Shown in pieces: positions 35,871-43,624 of a DNA stretch of 53,136 nt. The position numbers were made by a program, and so were the translations under genes. The DNA is from LSUCC0057 sp048549915 (GTDB lineage: Bacteria > Pseudomonadota > Gammaproteobacteria > Pseudomonadales > Porticoccaceae). The notes under the pieces are model-generated. The model was not told the origin of the DNA, did no database searches, and worked only from the letters and a program-made list of their open reading frames with translations. The DNA lies in assembly GCA_048549915.1 (NCBI GenBank), contig JBLYYE010000008.1, positions 1 to 53,136 on the forward strand. Reading direction: 5' to 3'. Positions within the stretch are counted from its first letter, which is position 1, and each line of letters opens with the position of its first letter.

Positions 35871-37145
35871 ATGATCTGGTGGTTAATAGCTATACTTTAT
35901 TCCGTGTTGGGTTTTAATCTAATTCGATCGCGCACAAGAATACTCAAACGGGTGCCGTGGGTTACTTTTGGCTTTGCCATGCTCACCAGCGAGACAGCAC
36001 CGCAGTTATTAGCACTGCTTATAGTGGCACTGCTTGCTGGGCTATTCGGCTCTGCTTCAGGCCTGCCATTATTAATAATGGTGCTCTCGGCAGGGCCACT
36101 GGCGTGGGCAATTTATCACTCGCGCCAAGTAGAGCGGCAAGTCGAAAAAGCACTCCAAGATGGCTTGGGCAATGACTACACAAAAGAATTGTCTAGCTCT
36201 GTAAATGCCCCCTCAACGCCTGATTGGCAGCGGGTGATAAATCCTGTCGGCTTCCGTGAACCGGGTGTCGAAGTCTTGCGCAATGTCGCCTATGCGCCGC
36301 ACGGTACACGCACCCAGTTAGATATTTATCGGCCCACCCAGCGTCCACCTGGCGGCTGTCCGGTGCTGTTGCAGATACACGGCGGTGCCTGGATGTTTGG
36401 CTCTAAAAATGAGCAGGGCCTGCCGCTGATGAACTATTTGGCCAGCCAGGGTTGGATCTGTTTTGCCATTAATTACCGCTTAGCCCCCTCACAGCCGTTT
36501 CCCACCCAAATAGAAGATTGTAAAAAGGCGCTGCAGTGGATTCGTCGCGAAGGTAAAGAGTACGGAGCCAATCCGGAGTTCGTCGCGGTAAGTGGCGGCT
36601 CGGCAGGTGGTCATTTGGCAGCTATGGTTGGCATGACAGGGGAGAGCGCTCTGTTTAGCGATGGCAGCGGCGACACATCAATTCAGGCGATGGTGCCATT
36701 TTACGGACTCTACGACCTGGTGCCGCGCGGTGAACAGCCCAATGACGAGCTGGTGATTGGCTTGCTTGATCAGCGCCTTTTCCACCAGAATCCTGAGCAA
36801 AACCCAGAGCTGTGGGAGTCCGCCTGCCCGATTAACTATCTGGATCAACCCCTGCCGCCGGCGATGATAATTCACGGTCAAATAGATAGCTTAGTACCGC
36901 TCTTGACAGCCCAAAATTTTGTCGCGCAGCTCTCTGCCCAATCGACCAATCCGGTGGTTTATTTAGAGCTTCCAGGTGCCGAGCATAGTTTTGATGTGCC
37001 CAACAGCTGGCGCAGCCAGGTGGTCGCACGCGGAGTACACCGCTTCTTGGAATGGTCGCGCAGCCACCACTACAGCCAACTGGCCGAACAGCCAGAGCAA
37101 CCGAGTATACAGACCGATGATAGTGAGCAAGCCATCGATGAGTGA
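35871..37145 (+). CDS. Membrane-anchored alpha/beta hydrolase (carboxylesterase, HSL-like)
   Basis: 424 residues. The N-terminal 85 carry two or three hydrophobic helices. A hydrolase domain follows with oxyanion motif HGGAW, nucleophile Ser244 in GGSAGG, an Asp in HGQIDSLVPL and catalytic His in GAEHSFDV. The layout resembles carboxylesterase/BD-FAE type enzymes tethered to the membrane. GGGGAG precedes ATG 35871. The stop overlaps the pepN start as ATGAGTGA. Substrate unknown; lipid or peptide esters are possible. Confidence 0.85.
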   Translation: MIWWLIAILYSVLGFNLIRSRTRILKRVPWVTFGFAMLTSETAPQLLALLIVALLAGLFGSASGLPLLIMVLSAGPLAWAIYHSRQVERQVEKALQDGLGNDYTKELSSSVNAPSTPDWQRVINPVGFREPGVEVLRNVAYAPHGTRTQLDIYRPTQRPPGGCPVLLQIHGGAWMFGSKNEQGLPLMNYLASQGWICFAINYRLAPSQPFPTQIEDCKKALQWIRREGKEYGANPEFVAVSGGSAGGHLAAMVGMTGESALFSDGSGDTSIQAMVPFYGLYDLVPRGEQPNDELVIGLLDQRLFHQNPEQNPELWESACPINYLDQPLPPAMIIHGQIDSLVPLLTAQNFVAQLSAQSTNPVVYLELPGAEHSFDVPNSWRSQVVARGVHRFLEWSRSHHYSQLAEQPEQPSIQTDDSEQAIDE

Positions 37146-39777
37146 AGCACAACCCAGCCCAGAAGCCAACCGCGCAGTACAACTACGCGACTACCAACCA
37201 CCGGCCTTCTTAATAGATCGTGTGGATTTAAATGTTGAGCTATTCGAAGAATATACCGAGGTGCAAGCTAGCCTGTCGCTGCGCCGCAATCCACGCGGCG
37301 CCGCCAATGCCGCGCTAGTGTTGGATGGCGGCACCGGTTTGCAACTGCAGTCGATAGCGCTCGATGGCGCAGAGCTTGATCCGGCGCGCTACTCGCGCGA
37401 GGGTGAAACCCTCACTATTAACGGCCTTGGCGATACGGCAATTTTGACCACGGTAGTCACTATTGATCCCGCCGCCAATACCACGCTCGAGGGGCTCTAC
37501 CGCTCGCGTCAGCTCTACTGCACGCAGTGTGAGGCCGAGGGCTTTAGGCATATCACCTTTTATCTCGATCGCCCCGATGTGTTGGCTGAGTTCCACTGTC
37601 GAATCAGCGCTGACAAGCAAACGTTTCCAGTTTTGCTGAGCAATGGCAACCGTATCGATAGTGGCGAGCTCGACGGCGGCCGTCACTTTGTGCAATGGCA
37701 CGACCCGTTTAAAAAGCCCTGTTATCTGTTTGCTCTGGTAGCGGGTGATTTGGCCTCGGTGTCAGACTCATTTACTACTGCCTCGGGTCGCGAAGTTGAG
37801 TTAGTAATCTATGTTGAGGAGAAAGATCTCGATAAGTGCGACCACGCCATGCGCTCACTCAAAGCCTCGATGGCATGGGACGAACAGCGCTACGGCCGCG
37901 AGTATGACCTCGACCTATTTATGATCGTCGCCGTCGACGACTTCAATATGGGCGCGATGGAGAACAAAGGGCTCAACATATTTAATACCTCGGCGGTTTT
38001 AGCCAACCCCAGTGTAGCCACAGACGCCACTTTCCAGCGTATCGAGAGTATTGTTGCCCACGAGTATTTTCACAACTGGTCGGGCAACCGTGTGACCTGT
38101 CGGGATTGGTTTCAGCTCAGCCTCAAAGAGGGCTTTACGGTCTTTCGCGACGCACAGTTCTCGGCCGATATGAATGCCGCGGTGGTAAAGCGCATTGAAG
38201 ATGTCGGTGTGTTGCGCACCCTGCAGTTTGCTGAGGACGCGGGGCCATTGGCCCACCCGGTTCAGCCGCAGTCCTATGTTGAGATCAACAATTTCTACAC
38301 AGTCACCGTCTATGAAAAAGGGGCTGAAGTAGTGGGTATGTTGCACACCTTGCTGGGTGAGGCGCAATTCCGCGCCGGCAGTGATCTCTATTTTGATCGC
38401 TATGATGGCCAAGCCGTCACTATTGAAGAGTTTGTCAGCGCCATGGAAGAGGTCTCTGGGCGCGATTTGCAGCAGTTCCGCCAATGGTATTGGCGGGCAG
38501 GGACACCCGAACTGGAGTGCAGTTGGCAGTGGGACGAACAGACGAAACTGCTGTCACTGACCGTAGAGCAACACTGTCCAGCCACGCCTGGGCAACCCCA
38601 AAAAGTGCCGTTTCATATCCCGGTTCGAGTCGGTATGGTCGGCGAGCAGGGCGACCTGGTGCTCAGCGCCGATGGTACAACCGAACAGCTATTAGAGCTC
38701 ACCGGCAATCGCCAGCAGTGGCAGTTTGGCCCTTTTGCAGAGCAACCCGTGCCCTCGTTGTTGCGCGGCTTTAGTGCACCCGTCAAGCTCAAGGCTAGTT
38801 ACAGCGAAGCGCAATTGTTACATCTTGCCGGCGCTGACAGCGACGGCTTTAACCGCTGGGAGGCGATGCAACAGCTCTACCAGCGCGCGGTAATCCATGC
38901 GCTAGAGCAAGGTGAGCAGTGGCAGGTTAGCGCACTGCTGGCTAAACGCTTTACAGAGTTATTGGCAGACGCCCAGCTCGATTGTGCTACTGCTGCACAG
39001 ATGCTGACACTCCCCGGTGAGTCAGAGTTGTTTGATCTTTTCGCGCCAATTGACCCTGCCAGGGTGATTGTGGCTCGCAACCGCGTGCGCAAACAGTTGG
39101 CAGCAGGCTCTATCGATCTGCTCGCAGAGCGCTACCAGGCACTGATCATCGACCAGCCTTACGAACCTGACAACCATCAGATTGGTCAACGTGCATTGAA
39201 AAATCTACTGTTGCGCTATCTGTGTGAATTTGCCGACGGCCAGCCACTGGCGGCCGCACAGTTTGAGTGCGCCGACAATATGACTGACCAGCTCGCAGCA
39301 CTGACTGCACTGTTGGTGGATGCCTCCACTCCCGCAGCACAATCTGCTCTGGAAGATTTTTACCAGCAGTGGAAGGGCGAGCCCTTGGCACTCAATCTCT
39401 GGTTTCGCGCGCAGGCCACTGCGCCTAGTGCTACACCGGCAGTGGTTCGCCAACTACTGGCGCACAGCGACTTTACGCTCACCAACCCGAACAAGGTGCG
39501 CAGTGTAATTGCCGCATTTTGCATGGTTAACCACAGTCAGTTCCACAGCCAAGATGGCGCGGGTTACCAGTTGTTGTCCGAGGTGGTTGGCCAACTCAAT
39601 ACCATTAATCCGCAGATTGCCGCGCGGCTGGTCACACCACTGACCGGCTGGAAGAAATTTTCCCAACCGTACTCGGAGCAAATGCGCGAAAGCTTGCAGC
39701 GGATAGCTAGCTTGCCGGAGTTGGCCAAAGATATCGCCGAGCAAGTAGGGCGCTCACTGAGTTGTGATGAGAGTTAA
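37138..39777 (+). CDS. pepN: Aminopeptidase N (M1 family)
   Basis: Cytoplasmic zinc aminopeptidase that removes N-terminal residues from peptides. The exopeptidase motif GAMEN is at 272-276 and the zinc site H308-E-Y-F-H312 with the distal Glu in LKEGFTVFRD is intact. 879 residues and C-terminal helical domains match gammaproteobacterial PepN. ATG 37138 overlaps the upstream hydrolase stop by 8 bases, and the following MSEAQPSP leads into the conserved N-terminal domain; the frame upstream of it is a shadow. It is convergent with the biotinyl-carboxyltransferase gene with a 12-base gap and no terminator. Confidence 0.97.
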   Translation: MSEAQPSPEANRAVQLRDYQPPAFLIDRVDLNVELFEEYTEVQASLSLRRNPRGAANAALVLDGGTGLQLQSIALDGAELDPARYSREGETLTINGLGDTAILTTVVTIDPAANTTLEGLYRSRQLYCTQCEAEGFRHITFYLDRPDVLAEFHCRISADKQTFPVLLSNGNRIDSGELDGGRHFVQWHDPFKKPCYLFALVAGDLASVSDSFTTASGREVELVIYVEEKDLDKCDHAMRSLKASMAWDEQRYGREYDLDLFMIVAVDDFNMGAMENKGLNIFNTSAVLANPSVATDATFQRIESIVAHEYFHNWSGNRVTCRDWFQLSLKEGFTVFRDAQFSADMNAAVVKRIEDVGVLRTLQFAEDAGPLAHPVQPQSYVEINNFYTVTVYEKGAEVVGMLHTLLGEAQFRAGSDLYFDRYDGQAVTIEEFVSAMEEVSGRDLQQFRQWYWRAGTPELECSWQWDEQTKLLSLTVEQHCPATPGQPQKVPFHIPVRVGMVGEQGDLVLSADGTTEQLLELTGNRQQWQFGPFAEQPVPSLLRGFSAPVKLKASYSEAQLLHLAGADSDGFNRWEAMQQLYQRAVIHALEQGEQWQVSALLAKRFTELLADAQLDCATAAQMLTLPGESELFDLFAPIDPARVIVARNRVRKQLAAGSIDLLAERYQALIIDQPYEPDNHQIGQRALKNLLLRYLCEFADGQPLAAAQFECADNMTDQLAALTALLVDASTPAAQSALEDFYQQWKGEPLALNLWFRAQATAPSATPAVVRQLLAHSDFTLTNPNKVRSVIAAFCMVNHSQFHSQDGAGYQLLSEVVGQLNTINPQIAARLVTPLTGWKKFSQPYSEQMRESLQRIASLPELAKDIAEQVGRSLSCDES

Positions 39778-39789
39778 GCTAAACGGCTG

Positions 39790-41592
39790 TTAAAGTTCGA
39801 GTGCGTTGATCAGGGTGGCGCGGGTGTTGGCCGGGTCTATCACCGCGTCTATCTCGAGCAGGCTGGCTACTTCAATGGCCTGGCCGCGCTGGTACTGGCT
39901 GGCCAACAACTGCTGATAGAGTTTTTGACGCGCTTCGCCCTCCGCGGTTGCCTCCAGCTCGCGCTTAAAGCCGAGCTTCACTGCGCCTTCGAGCCCCATC
40001 GGGCCAAACTCGCCGGTCGGCCAGGCCACCGTGTAGTTGGGGCTGTGAGTGCTGCCGCCGAGCAGCGCTTGTGCGCCCAGGCCGTAGCATTTGCGCAGTA
40101 CGACAGCGACTAATGGCACGTTTAAGTGCGCGCCAGCGCTGAACATCTTGACCAGGCGCCTAGCGGCACCGCGCTGTTCATGCTCGGGCCCGACCATAAA
40201 GCCGGGGGTATCGCACAGCGATACCAGCGCAATACCAAACTGGTTGCAGAGGTTGATAAAGTCAGCTGCTTTCTCTGCTGCATCGACATCAATAGCGCCA
40301 CCCAGCACGCGGCAGTCGCTGGCTAGCAAGCCAATCGGTTGCCCTTGCAGGCGGATGAACCCGGTCACAATGGCACCGCCAAAACCCGCTTTAAGCTCGA
40401 TAAACGACCCTTCATCGGCCAGCGTATTGATAATGGCGCGAATATCGTAAACATAGCGTCGGTCACTGGGCAGTAGTTCGAGCAATGCTTGCTGCTCGGG
40501 GTAGGGGTGGCGATCACCTTGCAGTGGTCCCTGGAAGTAACTCAAACACTGTTTGGCCAACTCGGTGGCATGTGCCTCGTCTTCCGCGACAATATCGACC
40601 ACACCATTGGCTGCTTGCACTTCGATTGGGCCTATATCAGTTGGGGCGAACTGCCCAAGCCCTCCGCCCTCAATCATGGCCGGGCCAGCCATGCCAATCC
40701 ACGATTGGCGGGTGGCAATGGTGATGTCGGCACTGCCAAACAGCGCGGCATTGCCAGCAAAACAGTAACCGTTGGCAACACTAATGCGCGGTACTACACC
40801 GCTCAGTTTGGCCCATGCCGCGAACGAGCCACACTGTAATCCGGAGTTGACTGAAGTGATGTCGGTATCCCCAGGCCGGCCGCCGCCGCCCTCGGTAAAC
40901 ATTACCACAGGCAGTTTTTGCTTCTGTGCAACAGCGAGAATGCGGTCGAGTTTATGGTGGTGATAGTAACCTTGAGTGCCGGCCAGTACGCTGTAATCGT
41001 TTATCACTACAGCAGTGCGGGCAGTTTTCTTTTCGATCAGGCCACTGTTGATATTGGCTGTACCTGTGATGATGCCATCCGCGGCAGTTTTGCTTTTGAG
41101 TTGCTCATAGTCTCCCCGCAAGCGCTGAGCAGCTACCGCGAACTGGCCATACTCGATGAACGAATTGTTGTCGCAGAGATCCTTAAGATTCTCTCGAGCG
41201 GTACGACAACCTGAATCGTGCCGCTTGCTGCGCTGCTCTTGGCGGGCGTCATCCAACGTGAGTGCGCGGCGCTGTTCAAACTCAATACGCAGTTGCTCGA
41301 CCGCTGAGGTGTTGTTGGCAGAGATACTAGTCGTCTCGAGAGAACTCTGGGCTGTCGGGGATGAAGCGCCGGCAGTGAGCTCTACAAGCGGCTGGTCAGC
41401 GACCACATCATCACCAATACAGACCAACACGTTTTTGACTACACCCGCCTCTGGCGCTTGTAACGTCGTTTGCATCTTCATCGCCTCAATGACCAGCAGA
41501 GGCTGCTCCGCAACTACCGCTTGATTAGCGGCAACGAGTATCGCAACGACAACACCATGGGTTGGTGAGTTAACTGGAGTAGTGGAGGGCAT
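39790..41592 (-). CDS. Biotinyl-domain/carboxyltransferase fusion (acyl-CoA carboxylase-like, no biotin carboxylase domain)
   Basis: 600 residues. The N-terminus is a biotinyl domain (about 8-75) with the attachment Lys39 in EAMKM. A linker rich in Ser and Thr follows, then a full carboxyltransferase unit (about 110-600) of the acetyl/propionyl-CoA carboxylase type: GQFAVAAQRLRGDYEQL, GTANINSG, CDTPGFMVGPEHEQRG. These blocks resemble the C-terminal two-thirds of long single-chain acyl-CoA carboxylases ordered BC-BCCP-CT. The biotin carboxylase part is missing here, and none is encoded nearby. The start is ATG 41592; the frame runs to a GTG at 41721 without similarity. It needs a biotin carboxylase from elsewhere. 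The acyl-CoA substrate is unknown. Confidence 0.85.
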   Translation of the reverse strand: MPSTTPVNSPTHGVVVAILVAANQAVVAEQPLLVIEAMKMQTTLQAPEAGVVKNVLVCIGDDVVADQPLVELTAGASSPTAQSSLETTSISANNTSAVEQLRIEFEQRRALTLDDARQEQRSKRHDSGCRTARENLKDLCDNNSFIEYGQFAVAAQRLRGDYEQLKSKTAADGIITGTANINSGLIEKKTARTAVVINDYSVLAGTQGYYHHHKLDRILAVAQKQKLPVVMFTEGGGGRPGDTDITSVNSGLQCGSFAAWAKLSGVVPRISVANGYCFAGNAALFGSADITIATRQSWIGMAGPAMIEGGGLGQFAPTDIGPIEVQAANGVVDIVAEDEAHATELAKQCLSYFQGPLQGDRHPYPEQQALLELLPSDRRYVYDIRAIINTLADEGSFIELKAGFGGAIVTGFIRLQGQPIGLLASDCRVLGGAIDVDAAEKAADFINLCNQFGIALVSLCDTPGFMVGPEHEQRGAARRLVKMFSAGAHLNVPLVAVVLRKCYGLGAQALLGGSTHSPNYTVAWPTGEFGPMGLEGAVKLGFKRELEATAEGEARQKLYQQLLASQYQRGQAIEVASLLEIDAVIDPANTRATLINALEL

Positions 41593-41674
41593 AGGGGTAT
41601 CTTTTAGTCTTCGAAACAGGATTGAACCATTACACAAGCCGCTGCCGGAGACAATAGAGCGAATGTGCAGGCAG

Positions 41675-41715
41675 TTGATCGAGGTCAAACCACTCTCGGC
41701 CCGACGGCGTAAAAT
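41675..41715 (+). promoter_or_regulatory. Candidate FNR/Anr-dependent class II promoter of the sRNA
   Basis: TTGAT-CGAG-GTCAA at 41675-41688 matches the FNR/Anr/CRP-family consensus TTGAT-N4-ATCAA with one change that is also common in Anr sites. TAAAAT at 41710-41715 fits a -10 element. With a start at 41722 or 41723 the box centre falls at -40.5 or -41.5, the position of FNR class II activation. On the opposite strand (toward the biotinyl-carboxyltransferase gene) no -10 fits this spacing as well, though divergent control is possible. Confidence 0.5.
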
Positions 41716-41721
41716 GGGCAC

Positions 41722-41831
41722 TGTTGCATCATCTGACCGTGAGGCAACGGCTGCTGCTACCCCGTAGCAGACAAGTAGCCACAGAGTGACATCTGACCCT
41801 TATTTAGGAGACGCTTGCGTCTCCTTTTTTT
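41722..41831 (+). ncRNA. Candidate oxygen-responsive small RNA (about 110 nt)
   Basis: There is no protein frame, but the stretch has transcript structure. Stem-loop 1 pairs CTGTTGC (41721) with GCAACGG (41744), with a 16-base loop. Stem-loop 2 is CTGCTAC-CCC-GTAGCAG (41754-41770). A linker follows, then AU-rich TTATTT (41800-41805) just before a strong terminator, the usual Hfq-binding layout. CATCTGACC occurs twice, 60 bases apart: in the loop of stem 1 (41730-41738) and in the linker (41790-41798). The upstream FNR-like promoter and downstream terminator face the same way. The size resembles FnrS of E. coli, but I see no sequence similarity. It is convergent with batD; the U-tract overlaps the batD stop. 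Expression is not shown. Confidence 0.5.
41806..41831 (+). terminator. Strong intrinsic terminator on the + strand with no upstream protein gene
   Basis: Nine-bp stem AGGAGACGC with GCGTCTCCT around a two-base centre, then seven T and ATT. The U-tract exists only on the + strand; after the hairpin on the - strand (batD direction) the sequence is TAAATAAGG. It therefore ends a + transcript, which must be the candidate sRNA or an antisense RNA. Confidence 0.8.
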
Positions 41832-43581
41832 ATTCGTACAAGCCCTGCAGTTCCTGCTCAGTGATTTTATTCTGTTGAGCTTGGATTAAGTGACGGCGTC
41901 GTTTTTTCAGTGCTGTCAGCAGCGCTCCCACGCTCAATGCTTCACCTTCTTGCCGACCGCTATACGCCTTATTTTCCAGCGTTTTTAATTCTTCAGCTAA
42001 GCCGACATCGGCAACTACCAGATGCTCTTGGAGCTGCTTGAGTGTTTTAATTTGCCCGCCGCTAAGCCGCTCTGCCCAGGCGACGATTGCTTCGCACAGT
42101 GGTGCGGGAGCAGAATTTTTAGCGTGCTGGTCAATCTGACGCCACAACTGTTGCTCGTCTGCCTCTGCGCTCGCGCTCAATCTGCTGGCAATAGGGCGAC
42201 GGGCTGGCTGCTTAGATGTGTGCCGCTGCCAGTAGAACAGCGTTGCTAACAGTGCCAGCAGCACCGCATTGGCAGCCAATGAGATTTGTAGCCAGCGCTG
42301 TGCTTGAGGTACAGAAGGTTCCGCCGGCGCCGGCGACGAAGCTGGTGCAGGTTGGTTTTTTAATGAGGGCGTAGCATCAGTAAGGATTTCTGGGCTGGCC
42401 GGTGGTGCAGCAGCCGCCACTGTAATCGTTGTGACCGGGAGGGTGGCGGTGCGCAGTTGGTTGGCTTGGGTGTCCCACCAATCAACTGAGATCGCCGGTA
42501 GAACAAGCTCGCCGGGTTGCTGCGGAACGATGGCAGTCGATTCTATGCGCTGGCCGACGACGCTACCGCGATCGATAGTCTCGCCAATTTTGGGCTGGTC
42601 TGGGTAACTTTTATAGAGGTCGCCGGGCTCGCTGGGCAGGGGCGGCAGTTGTGCGCCAGTCAGGCGGCGCGCAGTGACGGTTACCGTGCGGGTAATTGGC
42701 TCGCCCACTGTGAGTTGCTGCGGCGATTGGCTCCACTGCTGGTCAATAGTCAGCGCTTGTGCGGGTATCCAAGTGGCTGGCGCTTGGCCGCTGGGGAGGG
42801 GTTTTACGGTGACAGTCTGAGTGTCGGTGGTGCGGATTACCCGATTGCCGCGATTAAAAAACGAGGTGCGGCCGCTGACTTCATAACCGCTAAAGCGCAG
42901 TGGGGGGATGGTTAGCTGGCCGGTAGTAGTAGGAAACAATGCGTACTGCACTTCCACGACGATGTAAGTGCGCCCGCCAATACTCTTTTGGTACTGGCTT
43001 TCCCCGATACGTTGCATCAATGCGTTGTCCACATCGAGCTCGGTAAGGGCGAGATCGCTGAGACGCGAAGCGCTGAAGAGCCGCGCGGTGTAGATAATTT
43101 GTTGTTGTGGAAAAACCTCTGCGCTATCAACACTGCTCTCAGCAAAGATAGTCTGTGCCACACTGCTGGCTACGCGGCTGGGTGTTACTTCAATCTCGAG
43201 TGCGTTGCTGATGTCGTTTTTAAAGGTGATAGAGGGGATTATCAGAGTGCCGGTAGAGCGCGGCAACAGGGTTAGCTGCCATTCGGTGTAGGAGATCGAT
43301 TCGCCATTGGCCCATGAATACTGCTGATTGCGATTATTGGAGAGGATCTCCCAGTCGCGGAGCAATACCCCGAGCTCCGGTTCGCCGCTAAGTACCTGGC
43401 CATCATAGCGAATCACCATTTGTAGTGACTCGTCGGCGCCGATGCTCTGGCGGTCGGTTTTGATGGTGAGCTCGGCCAGCGCGAAGCTGCTCAAAAATAG
43501 AGCCGTTAGAAAACTTAGACCCCAGCGCAGGCTAAAGCGAGCGCTGCGGCTCAGTCCGGGGTGGGTAATATGTTTGCTCAT
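41830..43581 (-). CDS. batD: BatD-like protein (oxygen-tolerance/aerotolerance operon)
   Basis: Large envelope protein of the moxR-bat operon; family members act with BatA/BatB and a MoxR ATPase, and in Bacteroides the operon was tied to aerotolerance. 583 residues from ATG 43581 (GAGAG upstream). A signal-type hydrophobic segment near 20-35 is followed by several beta-sandwich repeats, a Pro/Ala-rich stretch, a single TM helix near 430-452 (LQISLAANAVLLALLATLFYW) and a basic cytoplasmic tail. It is the last gene of the operon, and its stop codon overlaps the U-tract of an opposing terminator. Biochemical function is unknown. Confidence 0.88.
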   Translation of the reverse strand: MSKHITHPGLSRSARFSLRWGLSFLTALFLSSFALAELTIKTDRQSIGADESLQMVIRYDGQVLSGEPELGVLLRDWEILSNNRNQQYSWANGESISYTEWQLTLLPRSTGTLIIPSITFKNDISNALEIEVTPSRVASSVAQTIFAESSVDSAEVFPQQQIIYTARLFSASRLSDLALTELDVDNALMQRIGESQYQKSIGGRTYIVVEVQYALFPTTTGQLTIPPLRFSGYEVSGRTSFFNRGNRVIRTTDTQTVTVKPLPSGQAPATWIPAQALTIDQQWSQSPQQLTVGEPITRTVTVTARRLTGAQLPPLPSEPGDLYKSYPDQPKIGETIDRGSVVGQRIESTAIVPQQPGELVLPAISVDWWDTQANQLRTATLPVTTITVAAAAPPASPEILTDATPSLKNQPAPASSPAPAEPSVPQAQRWLQISLAANAVLLALLATLFYWQRHTSKQPARRPIASRLSASAEADEQQLWRQIDQHAKNSAPAPLCEAIVAWAERLSGGQIKTLKQLQEHLVVADVGLAEELKTLENKAYSGRQEGEALSVGALLTALKKRRRHLIQAQQNKITEQELQGLYE

Positions 43582-43624
43582 GCAGTTATTCTCTCTGCTA
43601 ATCTTTGTCTTGTAGGAGTTTGCA

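Noticed and set aside
41619..41628. GGTTCAATCC on the - strand, like a tRNA T-loop
   Set aside because: The bases on each side do not form a T-stem, and no acceptor, D or anticodon arm can be built around it.
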